DNA from: Symbiodinium natans
Taxonomy: Eukaryota > Sar > Dinophyceae > Suessiales > Symbiodiniaceae
Length of the DNA: 64,000 nt
Direction: 5' to 3'
Assembly: GCA_905221605.1 (NCBI GenBank)
Contig: CAJNDS010002545.1
Span: 40,001-104,000, forward strand
Shown here: positions 41,501 through 54,075 of the stretch, piece after piece
Layout of the letters: every line of letters starts with the position of its first letter
Numbering within the stretch: position 1 is the stretch's first letter
Program-made: the position numbers and the translations under genes
Notes under the pieces: generated by a model
Database searches by the model: none
Told to the model about the DNA's origin: nothing
The model's input: the letters and a program-made list of their open reading frames with translations, nothing else

Positions 41501-43260
41501 AGCCATCAAACCGCTGAATTACGCCAGCCAGCGAGGGTTTTAGGGCCACTGCCAGAACTTCCAAGAACCGCTAGCCTGCATTGCTGGCGCTGCAGACAAT
41601 ACAACACCGAACCAGCCCAGGGGGCCTGCCAGTGCAGGAGCTTTCCGGGCAAGATGTAGAGTATTTACGGCAGCGCCTTCGGCAATCATGCTTAACTAGT
41701 GTTGCGGTACTCCTTGGTTCCGGACTGTCACGCAATGCTGAGATCAAGATAACTTGTTGAGGCCAAACCCTGCAACCTTAAACCGCCGGCGATGCCAACT
41801 GATGCTGTCTGCACGCAGCCCAGAAGCTCCATAGCCTCAAGAGATCGACAGAGGACAAGGACACAACTTCTCCAACCAAAGGTGAAGATGTACTTGCAGG
41901 GCAAGTTCAGCGTTGACACTAGGTTCAATGAGTGATCACCTTGAGCAATATGGGTCCCTGCAGCACGGCCCGCTAATAATGGAACTTTTCCTACTTCTGA
42001 CTTCTGGGAGCCTGATGTCGCAGCACTGTAGAACGGATCCATTCCCTTATAAACGCTGTTGGAGCGGGAAAAACATTAAATAATTGAACTCCCCGCATCC
42101 AACACGGCTCTAAATTCGGCTGAAGGAAGGCAGAGGCTAGTGGCTAGTGATCGCGACGCCAGTGTGGTACCGACCCCAAGAAAGGACAACAGCACGCAAA
42201 CATCCTCTCCCCTGTCACGTACTCTTGCCAACTCACCAAAAAACCTTTACCATACCTAACCGGCCCGCACTCCCAACAACACCCTTCGCTCCAAACAAAA
42301 CTGGAGTTGTGGCCACAGCGCCTTGACTTGTGATGAAGACAGAAGTCCCAGCCCCATGGCGCCGAAATCAAACACACGCTGTCTTACAACTCTTCGAAGG
42401 CAGTTTGTGCGCAAGCTCTCGAGGGCGAGTCGCAGTTGCTGACATGAGCGTGTGATCGCTAACTGTGCGCTCCCTATCACGGGAACAGCTGAAACAACTA
42501 CAAACATGGACAAAAAACTCGGCAGCTCCAGTACTTGGCCGGGTCATGTGTATAAACGTGCTTGGACCTCGACTCTGATATTATGTTTTCTTCCCGCCGT
42601 CATCGTACACTGCAGCTAGGACGTATGCCTGCTGCGAAAAGAGACGCCTGACCTCGACTGACGAGAGATATTGCGTCACCCCGCAGAGGCTGGATGTCCA
42701 CACAGCTCTGTGCCACAGCGCCCAAAGGCCTCACAGGCTCAGGGCAACACGCATTCAACATGTTGAGCCTCGTTGCGCATGAAACCCGAACGCAGCATTC
42801 GCAGGAACAGACCCAACAACAGAGCATACGCTCCTGTACTTGGACTGCTTCTCTTCTTACTGCGCTTGTTGCTGTTGCTGCTACTCTCGCTTCCCTCTCG
42901 AAAGTTGACTTTCCACTCTTCGGAAGGCTAGCTGACGAGTGACGCCACAGCTGGAAGGCATGCAAGCGCCGCTGCCCTGGGCGCCAGCAGTTTTGGAGTA
43001 TTGGGGGGGGGGGGGGAGAGTTTGTGGTCATTGTGGTGGTGAGTGCAGGAATACTAGATGGGATATACTCCTTGTCCCCCCATCCGCCCATCCGCATCCA
43101 CCACTAAAAGCAGGGCGGAGGTCCATGAAGATATAGCTTCCATGGAATCCGGCCTGAAGAAACACTCTCCAAGACCACAGCCACCTTTCCGGACTCAATC
43201 GCAGAAAGCCCGAACCGAGCCAATGACCCCACAGTCGCGGCTCAAAATTGTCAGCAAACC
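41500..43260. other. no gene resolved; possible membrane segment
   Basis: Open frames on both strands. A plus-strand frame at 42694-42942 ends with a hydrophobic stretch LLTALVAVAATLASL, but no domain or junction supports it. A minus-strand frame at 41728-42042 also lacks recognisable features. Confidence 0.3.
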
Positions 43261-43389
43261 CTAAACCTTATGATGCCAGCGTAGACCCAACAGTGAGAGA
43301 CCACATGGGGACTGGACCTCTGGACGTCCTCGGGGTACAATCTTTGTACTACAAAACTGGTTTGTCGAGCAGCCAGACCGGATGATCTG

Positions 43390-43984
43390 CAAAAACACCA
43401 AAAGCAACGACAGTTTCGCAAGTCGCGAACCCCGACGTCCAAAAATGCCGACAGCGTCGCACGCGGCGAAACCAGGCATCTAAAAGCGATGACAGTAACG
43501 AGGATAGCGACGTCAATGCGCACGGTGCCTATAGCGAGAGCGCGATGTGCAACTCGCGAATAGCAAATCCCCCTTAAGTCCGGCCGAACACAGAGAACCC
43601 ATCAACGAAGGATTCCAAGCGCCCGCCACATTTTCAGGATGCTTAGCGACGCAAGCCTCGAATCACAGGACCCAGGCGGAGAGCACGATTTCCTCCCGCC
43701 AGCACCACAAATCCGCACGTGGCCTAGGCGAGAGGGCGGTTCGACACCATCCACGAAGCAAAAAGCATGTGATGTTTCAAGGCACCGAGAAATCTTCGTC
43801 ACCACCCGCCGCAGTGTGGAAAAAGTACGATGTTCGTCAAATTGCGACCACCACTCGAGGAACAACGTCCGCGTACGGTGCGCACGCGCCCGTGCGCGCA
43901 GCTCAACCCTTTGACTTTGAATGTGTAGGAACCCCAAGTGTTGGCACAATGTTTGGGGAACAAACCCTATACCTTAAACCCTAA
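43390..43984 (+). CDS. possible exons of a low-complexity Ser/Asp-rich protein
   Basis: The plus strand reads KTPKATTVSQVANPDVQKCR and on to QASKSDDSNEDSDVNAHGAY at about 43392-43560. A different frame is open over 43547-43984 and contains KKHVMFQGTEKSSSPPAAVW. Charged low-complexity composition with many Ser is protein-like, but the junction between frames is not resolved and the strand is uncertain. Confidence 0.3.
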
Positions 43985-44321
43985 ACCCTCTACCGAACCA
44001 AGCAGCTCCAGCAAAGTGGCCAAGGATGCCGATGGCGACTACCAGAGTCGGGTCGGAGCCTTGGGGCGTCGGGTGTGGGACGTAGTGTTTGGGGGTTTCA
44101 ATGGGGCTGGGGCGCATCCATGACTTCTGAGGGCCCTTGGGCCCTGGAGGCCCGCAGGCCTTATTGGACTACGACGGGCCAAGCTCCGAATGCCAAGCCT
44201 CATGTAAATATCACAATTTCTCTCAGAGCCCTTAGCTTGAGAATTCTGAGTTCCTGCAAGATCGGGTTTCTTGCGCTGATAGTTGCCGCGGACATGAAAG
44301 AAGCAAAAGATTGACAACATA

Positions 44322-44397
44322 CTGCCAGTGCAAACCATTGCTGAGGTGGTGGACATCGTCGTAGTAGGCCTCGACGGCCTCCCAAGTGCTGGTGATC
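44322..44397 (-). CDS. putative exon (STWEAVEAYYDDVHHLSNG)
   Basis: After an AG-G acceptor the minus strand reads ITSTWEAVEAYYDDVHHLSN and then GLHWQ. The composition is convincingly protein-like. It lies downstream of the coiled-coil gene on the same strand and may be one of its 3' exons or part of a separate gene. Confidence 0.45.
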
Positions 44398-45620
44398 CTT
44401 GGAGGCAGACGTTTAGGGCACAGGGTAGGGGCATCCTCAGGGGATTTAGGGATAAATAAGCAACTCAAGGAGGATGTCATTTGGGGTGTGTACCTGGGAG
44501 CACAATTCCCTGATTAGTGGTTTGTGAACTCTCGGCAATTTGTGGGTGCTACAAAAAGGTACCGAGGGAAAGCATACAGCATACAAATTACGCATTGGAT
44601 TCTGAAACTTTGGAGCTATGCATAGGGCCTCGGCAGGAAAGCACGTCTTAGGACATCACTACATGATCCACTAAAGAGTTCCAAGATGCCCACGTTGTGC
44701 GTGCGTACTGTTTAGCAATCCAGTGCCCGTAGCTCCCATGTAACATCCGGAAAGGGTGGATTCCTGCGCCGGGCCATGCTGAAGTTTCGAATGCCATCAG
44801 CTTTCCTGATTCCTGCGTTTCTGCTTCCACTTGGTAGCCCAGTTACTACTGGTGCTGCCTTGGAACCTTACTTTTGAGGGCGACAGGGAGAGGGCTGCCA
44901 TCTTGTGTGGGGGCCTCATATCTGAGATGTAAAATAACCCCTCCAAAGCCCTGTAAGAGGCTGCCTGTACCGGCAAGCCTGCTGGACCCCCCAGAACCCA
45001 AAAGCAAACCCAAAAACAAACCCAGAACCCAAGCCCCTCTGAAGCCCTAAGCTCTACAGACTCAACCCCAGACCCTTAAACCAATCCCTGACCTTCACCA
45101 GCCCCTTTAGGGTTTGGGGTGCAAAGATTGGTGTAGCAAAGTGTCGAGCTCCCACCGTCGGAAGAATTCCCGGCTGCACGGGAAAGCATAGCCCGACTTT
45201 CACAGAATCTTCTCAGAAAAGGTGAAGGCCTACCTCCACGCGAGAATGAATCTCAAAATGCGAAGTGCTCGAAAAGTGGCTCGAAAAGTTGCACACATAA
45301 AAGCTGAAGGTGGCATTCAGAAGCATGCCGCGTTTGGTTGTCTGCCGCCTTGTTGGTTCAGGCGAGTACCTTGAGATTTAAACACTTGCTGGCTGAGTGC
45401 TTCGAATGCAGCACGGAACGCTCTATTGGCGCCAACCAGTTCAAATCGCGTGTCTCAGGCTGCCTGTTGCTTACATCGCTGACAGCTACTCTTGCGCCGG
45501 CTAGCGGCGACTAGGCTGTTCAATGACCATAACTAATTATGAGCTAAAGCTGCTAACAATTTCCACGACCATACCAAAGAACACTGCCCATGCGCATGGC
45601 GTGCTGTGCCAGAAGGAATC

Positions 45621-47724
45621 CTGGCTTGATTCCGCGCGTCTCTGCATGTCCGTGCATTGCCGACGCAATTTCATCGTCTCCTCACGTTCATCCTGCAGCC
45701 TTGGGCCCACTTTGCTGCATCATGCAAGCTTAGAGGCATAGAGTCATATTTTCATTCCTTTTTGGAAACCTAGACATGACACAGGCCATACAGAGCACAT
45801 CAATATGATAACCTGAAATCAACAACCCACCTATCTGACAAGAACCCCGCAGCTGCTTGGCTTGAACCTCGCCATTCCGATTGCATTGGTCGATCTCCTC
45901 CTTCAGGCGCGCTGCCTTGCCAGTTACAGACTTGACCTGCGTCTCGGATCTATCTAGGCGAAGGGGCTTAGGAGCTAAGAAGGATACCTTTGAGGGAACC
46001 TACTGTGTAAGCACCCTTACGGCAGAAAAAACACAGACAAAGCTCCCACATGAGAACTACGCCACTTCGTTCTTGAGCTGCTCGTTCTCTGTCTTTGCAG
46101 TCTGGCACTGCTCCCGGCACTTCTTCAGCTCCCCCTCGAGCACGGTCACTTCACTTTTAAGCACTTGTCGGGACTGCTCATGTTCCAGAACACTGCGCCT
46201 AAGACGTTCCACCTCTTGTTCGCTTTTGAGGAGCTTTTCTTCTTCATCGCGTAAGTGACGATGTAGCTTGTCAGCCTGATTTGCGGACTCACGGTAGCTT
46301 GTCTGCCACGCCGCTAGATCCTTACCTTGCTGCTCAAGTTCCCGCTCCTGCTTATTCAAGTCACGGTTGCCACGGTCACGCTGATCCTGTGCCTGCTGCA
46401 ATTGAATCCGCAACGTCTCACAATCGGCTTTGGCATCTTTTGCCTCGTCCTGGAACTTCGATGATTGTGTTTTCGCGTTGCACAACGCATCTTGCTGTGT
46501 ATGATAGAGCTCCTTCCAGCTCTTGCAGTCCTCCTTGCTCAATTGCTGTTCGCGTGCGAGGCGGGCAGACTCTGCCTTCAAGCCGGCAATATCTCCTTCG
46601 CACTCATGCAGCTTACGCGTGGCTTCATCGCAAGCTTGCTGAGCCTCCAGCTTGAGAGTTTGGGCCTCCTTCAATCGGCTGCTTTCACTACACAACTTCT
46701 TCTCGAGGTCCTTGCGATCCAGCTCTTCCCTGTCGAGTTTGACTCTCAGCAAGTTGCCGCGTTCTTGAGCGAGACGCTCTTGTGTCACGGCAGCATCCGC
46801 TCTGTCCATTTCCTTTTTCACTTGCTGCTCTGCTGTCTTCTTCTCACGCTCCAGCCGATTCTGCAGCATCACAGCGTTTGTAAGCTGGTCGAAGAATTTG
46901 TCGGCCTCGCTTTTGTGGAATGTGGCATCGTTATTTGCAACTGCGAGTTTTTTTTCCAAGCCTTTAACTTGCTGCTTCAGGCTGGTGACCGTCTCCTGAC
47001 ACTCTTGCAGCTGCGATTTCAATCTATTTTCCGTTTCCTTCCATTGCTGAGAGGACTGCAAATGACGAAGCACCGCAGTCTGCAACTTTGACTCTGGCCA
47101 ACGAAACTTGCAGCAAACAAAGCCGATACCGAGCCCGCTCAAGCCCGAAAGCAGAGTTGCCGGCCATCCCTGCAACGAAACTCCACACGTATCAGCTTTC
47201 GTGGACACAAAACTGATGCCAGCTTGGCCAGAGCGGACTGCAAAGGACAACCATTCCTTGACAGCGTCTAAGGCTGGAGAGCACCCATTTGTAACAGAAA
47301 CTTAACACTGGGTTCTGTGCCTCCGTCATTTTCTCCATCCATGCCTGAAGCCATATCAAAGTGCCAGCTACCGCAGCAGCGCCAACTACCGCAACAGCGG
47401 AGAGGATCTTCCATGGAAGGTGATGAAGGGTTCTCTCCCTGCTCCCTGGAGCTTTCTGCTGGTCTGCAACCAAAATCATGAATGGCTGGCTTGGAGTGCA
47501 AGTTACACAAGCATGCTGAAGGAACTGCCGCAAGCTCTCCGCTGCGACGCCTTCGCACGCGTGAACCTTAGTTGGTGAATGCCCGGCCCATGAACACCGC
47601 AGCGCAGAAAAGCAGTGATCGGAAGTCTTCGCGCATCAGTGCTTGAGCACCGGAATTCCACGACATAGCGCGGACCGTCGTCTACAGCCTCACTCGGGGT
47701 CTCAGTCGGCTCGGGTGTGCCCAT
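45621..47724 (-). CDS. membrane-anchored long coiled-coil protein
   Basis: An ATG at 47724 starts MGTPEPTETPSEAVDDGPRY. A second exon (about 47330-47465) carries a clear transmembrane helix (ILSAVAVVGAAAVAGTLIWL) followed by a basic/acidic linker. A large exon at 46066-47169 (368 codons, unusually long here) starts with a second hydrophobic segment (ATLLSGLSGLGIGFVCC). It then runs about 330 residues of heptad-type coiled coil rich in Glu, Lys, Gln and Leu. Frame-compatible exons follow at 45831-45966 (LRLDRSETQVKSVTGKAARL) and 45621-45699 (LQDEREETMKLRRQC; donor GA). Likely a tether or structural protein anchored in an internal membrane; coiled coils cannot be assigned to a family by eye. 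The first junctions and the 3' end are unresolved. Confidence 0.7.
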
Positions 47725-47796
47725 CTGCCATCGAAAGACACCAGTGCCTGTGATCCCGGGGGAAGAACCAGCGTTCTGGAGCCGAGGTGGTGCATG

Positions 47797-48210
47797 TCAT
47801 ACAACAAGGAATGGTGTCATGCGCTGCTGCGTGTTTGTTTGAAAAATCATGATGCAGGCATTGCGTACCCTTACGATATTGCGGTCAGAAGCCAGAGGTG
47901 CCTCTCTCGCTTCCTCAATTGACCAAGATCCATTTTGCACCTGACGGGACTTGACAAGGGAACTTCCAAACTTGGGGTCTCTTTTGGGGATCCTTACATA
48001 CGAAGTGTGTTGGGGTCTTGAGAAGTTACCATAAGAACCTCTCAAAACAAGCTGAGCACTCTTTATGTCTTGTGTCATAAAGGCCCAACCTTGGTACACC
48101 TGCGGCGATGGCACTCGTTTAGGCGTAGGGCCCTGTTCTCTCACCTTGTTGTCTGATCTTGGAGAGCCAAGCTGCCTCAACCCCACGAAGCCTATACACC
48201 TCAACCGCAT
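47797..48210 (-). other. open frame of uncertain status
   Basis: A 137-codon minus-strand frame just upstream of the coiled-coil gene. Parts such as KRDPKFGSSLVKSRQVQNGS are plausible protein, but there is no domain, paralogue or confirmed junction. Confidence 0.25.
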
Positions 48211-49561
48211 ACCAACGAATACACCTTGAACGCAAAGTCCTACACCCGAAGCGCTAAGCTAAACCCGAAACCCTGAACCCTGAACCCTAAACCCGAAACC
48301 CTAAGCTCTCTTACCCATATAATCCCATACACCTAAGCCTTAAACTCTTAGTCGGCATAGGCGCATCGATTCGCCGGGTTAGGGCTCAAGGCTCAAGGCC
48401 TAGTCAAGAGGCGTGCCTGTGCCAATAAGTCGGGTAAAGTGACAGAGCTTGAGGCGGGCGCTTTAAGCAGTGCGGTGCAGGGCCCTAGCGTATGGAGTCT
48501 AAGGTTTATGGATTGAGTCAACTTCATATTTTCTTACAGTAATGTTATGGGATTCTTTGATGCCCGAAACCCTGAACCCTGCAACCTAAACCTTCCCCCC
48601 CCGAAGCTTCCTAAAGCCTTAGCCCCAAAACCTATAAACTCTGGTTAAACCATGCAAGCCCTACAAACCCTAGACCCTAAACAACCTTCTGGCCAGAATT
48701 CCCTGGCATGCAGATACCGAAAATGCTTAGAGTAAGCCTGAATTGCATATAGATCACGTTACACGCTGTAAGCTCTTTACGCCATGCTTTTCCTCCTGTC
48801 TAGGGCCTTTTGCCAAGGTGTTGATGTGCATAAAGGGGAACAGATACTCGGAAAGGAAGGGGAACAGATACTCGGAAAGGCATGGACGCAGTCGCTTCCG
48901 AAAATGCTCCACCCAGAACATACAAAACACTCAGCAGCCCTAAGCCTGAACCCTAAAACCCTTTAACCTTAAACCCCAAACCCAGACCCATCTTCTTCAG
49001 GCATGTTCATTCGCCTTGGGGTGGGCCGTGGCCCAGAAGGGCTACGGGTTTAGGGTCCAGAGTGGTTTGGAGTTTCTGCAACAAGTAGTTTGGGCCCAGG
49101 GCTGATGCTCAGAAGACATTTTCATGGTGCTTCCCTCGAAAAACAAAAGCTCTCATTGAGTGCGGCTTGCTTGTACCATCTGCCGTGATTCCTGCGATAA
49201 CTCACGAGCTACGGATCGCTAGCGTCATACAAGTTCTTCGTTACAACGTCTTTGCTTCAGTTTGTCGATCTTGCCAGGCCTGTGGTTGTCTCTGGACGTA
49301 GATTTTGGAGTCTCAAGGTCGGAGGCGCAAAGTTGGGCATTTGAAGCTTGCCAGGCTGTCTTTGGGCTGCGAGCAACTTCTCAGAGTATTGTGGATGGCA
49401 CGTTCGCCGAACTTATTCAACGTCGGTATGGAGCATCAAGCCGCACATAAAGAGTACACATGTTGTCCAACACAGCAACAACAACTAGTCTAGTTGCAAC
49501 TCATACGTTGTGCATGCTGAAGGATCGGGCGCAGGCTCCGGTGAGTCGGGCCAGCAAGAGG

Positions 49562-49712
49562 GGACTCAGACGATGAGTTCTTGGAGCTTAAGAATGGCCT
49601 CCAAGAAGCGGAAAAAAGGTCCGACAATTCAGACAATGAATTGTGGGGAAAAAAGTCCGAGGGTTCGGAAGACGAGGACCCAAGAAGAAGCCCAGGACAA
49701 GTTTGCTGATAG
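49562..49712 (+). CDS. possible exon of an acidic Ser/Asp/Glu-rich protein
   Basis: One plus-strand frame reads RGDSDDEFLELKNGLQEAEK and then RSDNSDNELWGKKSEGSEDE, a typical acidic disordered segment. A different frame on the same strand is open over a longer stretch, so the choice rests on composition only. Confidence 0.35.
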
Positions 49713-50299
49713 ACTAACTGCCCCCTGCTTCTGGACAAGTATGCTGACCAACTACTAGTCCCCTGTTCTGATCTAACTGCCCCTTGGTTGAAGTTCGTTT
49801 TTGGGTGCCTTTTCGGCGAGGGGGCTTTGTGAGGTGCAAGCTCGCTTAAACCAAAACCTTGGAAAACGCATCACATACAATTTCGATCTGAAAACCCAAT
49901 AGAGGAAATGTCCCAAGGGCCGACCCAGTTTGGGTTCTCAGGCCGAGACTTTGGCTGCTGCTCGCCCAGCCGAGGGCCCAGTGTCCTGTTTGGGAACGGG
50001 CCGCGGCGGTGGGAGAGAGAGGGGGGGTTGGGGTCAGGGTTATAGGTTTGTAAGGTTATAGCGTTTATAGCTTTTAGGTGTTATAAGGCGTTTAGGTTTA
50101 GGGTTGTGTGATGTCGAGGAACTCGGGGGGGGGGGGGGGGGGGCTGAACTAAGGGGTGTAGAGTTCCAAAAGGTCAAGGTAGGTCTTATGGCGTTTAACC
50201 TTGGCTCCCTAAACCCACAAGGTCGAATGCATTGTTTCCTAGACCCTAAACCCCTTAAATGGGAGTTCAGGGTAGTTTGCCAGGATGGGCCATGATCGT

Positions 50300-50976
50300 G
50301 GGTTTAAGGCACGTAGATGTGGGGAGTAAACGAGTTTATAAGTAGGGTAACTCGGAAACTCTAGTTGTAGTTGGATAGAACCCTATTTATCTGACCCTAG
50401 TTCGAAGTACCTGAACATGTGGTTGCACTTGGGGCAGGAACACCTGCCGAGAGGGAGGCGCATGCCCTTTACCTGGTTGAGGGCCTATAGGGCAAACTGG
50501 AGATGGCATTTGTGCCGCTGGGCACGCCTTTCAAGCTGGGTTTAAAGTTTAGGGTTGAGTGGGTGTAGGTTTAGGGCTTAGGATTCTAGGGTTCGAGTTT
50601 TAGGCTTTTACTGAGAATCTACTGCAATCAGTCGTGGAATCCTTGCATCACCCACCTTCCTTTCTCATATCCCAAAATCTACGCAAACCTTTTACAGGGG
50701 GTGCCCGGGGAAGGGGGGGAAACAAGCCTCCACCAAGTCAACAATCGAGAAGCTTACCTGCAACAATGAAACTTCGCAGAAACTCTGCAAGCATGCGGCA
50801 CAATAAAAGCCGGAGGTTCATGATTAATTGCTGAGAAGTAGGGTTTTAAGTAGGGTAGCTATGGTTCTGACCTTGTTTGGGGGGTTAACCCTAAATCCCA
50901 GCCCCTACACCCTAAATCCTAAACCCGATTTATGATTACCCATGAACCGCCACGCAGATTCCACAGAGCAAGTGCT
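50300..50976. repeat. segmental duplication, copy A
   Basis: Matches 56041-56747 almost base for base apart from small indels. It includes a GC-rich block near 50430-50530, degenerate telomere-type repeats near 50540-50600 and a block near 50630-50830. Neither copy shows a convincing open frame shared through the whole segment. Confidence 0.9.
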
Positions 50977-51179
50977 GAGCTTAGTGGCTTCGGCATGTCG
51001 GTTCTGAACTTTGTTCTTGCAAGGCCCAATGCATCAACAAGTCTCAAGCACACTTAGTACGGTCTTGCCTGCATGCTGTGCCTTTTGGGGCGGTCCTCTT
51101 CCGGCGCTATACCTAGTGCAGTTTACATAGATCTTCTGACGTAGCTGCTAGCGAAGCCCTCTGTGCGAAGGTTCAGCAT

Positions 51180-51330
51180 GTACATAAATTGACAGCATAC
51201 TACCACGCGCACCCAAGTTGAACTGTGGATCTGCAGCTTCGGGTGAAGCGTATCCACATTCGCCTTGATGTTCAGCATTGAGTGACATAATGCAAAAAGC
51301 GACAACTGTGAGCAGCCGTTCCCACGTCAT
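51180..51330 (-). CDS. first exon of a putative secreted or membrane protein
   Basis: The minus strand reads MTWERLLTVVAFCIMSLNAE, a good signal peptide, then HQGECGYASPEAADPQFNLG, and reaches a possible GT donor near 51206. No continuation exon was found with confidence. It lies downstream of the 51.6-52.3 kb frame on the same strand. Function unknown. Confidence 0.5.
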
Positions 51331-51596
51331 CCAGCAAACCCCCCCCATCAAAGCGGAACCTCGAAAACAACGGCTCGTTGATCATCCGCCTCGAGATGCG
51401 TTCTCATGTTTCTTGCCGGAGTGACAACAAGCTACCACAACTTTGTTGTGAAAGCAAAGAACAAAACAAAGGAAGTGCTGACTTCTGCAGACTCACGGGA
51501 GGATCCAGGCAGGTGCCGTCAATGAAGATATTCCACAAACAATACTTCGGGGTTCTAGTTTTCACTTCCTCACAGGCTGGGACCGGAGTCAGAGGC

Positions 51597-52341
51597 TCAG
51601 ACAAAGTTATAGTCCTCCTCGTCTTGTGGAACTGCTGCTTGAGTATTGAGCTGAGCTTGCTCAAAGGCTGGCCCTTCTGCCGCTCCATCTTCCTGAGAGT
51701 CTTGGATGCTGTGCGAAGATACCGTGTTCAAAGACATCTCCATGCCTGCAGACATTGGAGGATTGGCAGCCTCTGCTGTTGGATGTCCGGCAGCTGTTCC
51801 TGCCAGATCTGCATGTGAGGCTTGTGGACGTGTGTCCTGGCCTGGTAAAGGCGCCATAGACAATCTCTCGTTTTTCGCAATGGGAAGAGCTGACAGCAAT
51901 TCAGCGCAGAATTGCTGACAGTTAAACGACCGTATATCGTAGCGTCTGCCAGTGGCGCCGACCATTACCTTCAAAGTATCAACAACCAGCTCCATCTTTA
52001 TTGCTTTGCAGACATCGTAAAATTCCACGCCGGCATGTCCCTCTGTCTGGGCAAGAGTCTTGCTGAGGTTTGTCCAGCTGGAAAATGTGGAAAGACCGCG
52101 CTCTTCAAGACCGTCCTGGGTCCAACTCAAGCGGCATGCCCGAAGACAGCCGCAGGACACATACACAAAGTACAGCTCATCATGCCAAGCGCCAAGTGCA
52201 CGTTCTGTAATCGACAAGAGATGCCCGCCTTCACCGTCTTGTTTGAACACGCCGAGGCGTGTTGTCACCTTGCAGACGGAGGTAATTTCTTCATTGCCCA
52301 CCATGGCAATCGCATGTTCATTAATGTCGTCCGCGGTCAGC
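51597..52341 (-). CDS. protein with an NCQQF motif (possible LRAT/NlpC-type fold)
   Basis: A long exon starts at an AG-G acceptor (52341) with LTADDINEHAIAMVGNEEIT and ends at a TGA stop at 51597. It holds GGHLLSITERALGAWHDELY and, about 85 residues later, YDIRSFNCQQFCAELL, followed by an Ala/Gln/Glu-rich disordered tail. Asn-Cys-x-x-Phe resembles the catalytic NCEHF motif of LRAT/HRASLS-type thiol acyltransferases and related papain-like folds, with a candidate His in the first block. The match is by motif only, so other cysteine hydrolase families or chance remain possible. No start codon was identified; an upstream exon is expected. Confidence 0.55.
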
Positions 52342-53699
52342 CTCGCTGTCTTCTTAGACTTGCAGGAATTCGACGGTAACGATGCCACACAGCGGCTTGA
52401 TTCTGAACCTGAACACCACGCGATGACACTGCCCATGATCACGAATCAATGCGGGCTGAAACTAGAACACGCCGATAGATCGGAGTGTGCACGATGTCAC
52501 ATTCAATGGATTCGTAACTTTAGCAGCTAGCTTCATTGACATAATCCGAAACACAAGGGCCTACAGCTAAGGCTACTTTGACTTATGTCTCTTCGCCTTC
52601 TGAAGCCGATGTGTCCGTGAGCACTTTCTGTAGCGATTGACTCTGACACCCCAAGATCTACCCAAACCTTACCTAAACCAAGTAGTTCCATTCTGGGGGG
52701 ACCAAAATGTTTTCAGCCTTTTGCACTAAACCCTAAACCCTAAACCCCTAAAACCTAAACCCTACCCCCCCCCCCCCCCCCCCCCCACCTCCCCAACCAA
52801 GAAGAAACTACAACTGGGGTCTAGACAAGCCCGAAACTCCCATGCCGCTTGAAGAAAACGTCAAGCCCAAGGCAAGTAGGGTTTAAGAGTTAGGGTTTAG
52901 CAAAGCTGGCCTTGAGAGGCAGAGCCGGGCGCACTGCCATGTCAGCACCACCTGACAAAATGCAACGCTGCATTTGGGGCCCTATAAGCCCTAAACCTGC
53001 AAGCCCCTTCAGCCTGCTTTGTAGGGTAGTATATAACTACACGGCTCCTTGTAGGATCTTCCTATCCTAGCAGATGTTCGCACGGTTGCAGTGAGTTCCC
53101 TGCCATCCTGTAGCCAGGCAGTCAACGATGCTTGCCTGGCTAATGGGATTTAGGGTTTAACTACAGGGGTTATAAGTAGTCAAGGACCTTTCAATCGGGC
53201 TAGGTGCCGCAAGAACAAACGAAGGTACCCGTTTTGGTGTAGTCCGCACTCGAAAGCCAACCCTCGGAGCTTCTAGACGGTTCAAGGGCAAGACTCGGAA
53301 CACAAGAGCCCTAAACCCTGAAGCCTGAACCCAGGCTGACAGAATGAACAAACCTGTGTTCTTGAGGGTTCATGGGTGCTTTTACGCAGGCTTTGTAATT
53401 CCGGACAGAGCAGAACAAAAAACCGGGTGCCCAACTTGACGTTAGAGGGGGTCGACTGTGGGTCTGTTGGGCTCGGAAGAATAAGCGTACGACAAGAACT
53501 GATTGAAGCTGCACTGTAAGCTGTCCGAAATGTCTTCCTAAAAAACAGGCCCCAAGCTCTAAACCCTAAGTCTTAAGCACCGCTATCCGATTTGATTCCT
53601 ATTAACCCTAAGCCCCATTTTAAAGGTGCTAACAAATAGGCCCTAAACACTGTGAAACCCTTAACCCTATAGAGCCACATTTAAGGGTACTGAGCTCCG

Positions 53700-54075
53700 C
53701 ACATTTTGGGCTAAGACCATGGTTTGGCTGCCGCTCGGGAGCTGCTGTGTCCTGTTTGGCGGGTTGGGGTTGAGAGTTTGGGCTTGGGGGTTTGGGGTTG
53801 AGGGTTATGGGTTTAGGGTTTGGGGTTGCTGTTTGGGTGTTGGGGGGGGGGGGGGGGGGGGGGGGTGTTGAGGAACTCTGGGGCCTGAATTGTGGGGGCT
53901 TATAGCTTTAGAAGGTCATGGTTTACTTCGACATGTTCTTGTAAAGCTCTACGGGTTGTGGAAGGGTTCATAAACCCCAACACCCCCGAAGTGGGGGCCG
54001 TTTGGGGCTTAAAGGGCAGGCTGACAAATATGTGCCATCAAGGGAAGCTAATAATCTCAGGGCATCCTCGAGAAT
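53700..54075. repeat. diverged partial copy of the 49.9-50.2 kb region
   Basis: Shares, in order, a stretch near TGTCCTGTTTGG, a long G-tract (53847-53866 versus about 50127-50143), then TTGAGGAACTC-type and GGTCAAGG-type blocks. Divergence is higher than between 50.3 and 56.0 kb. Confidence 0.6.
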
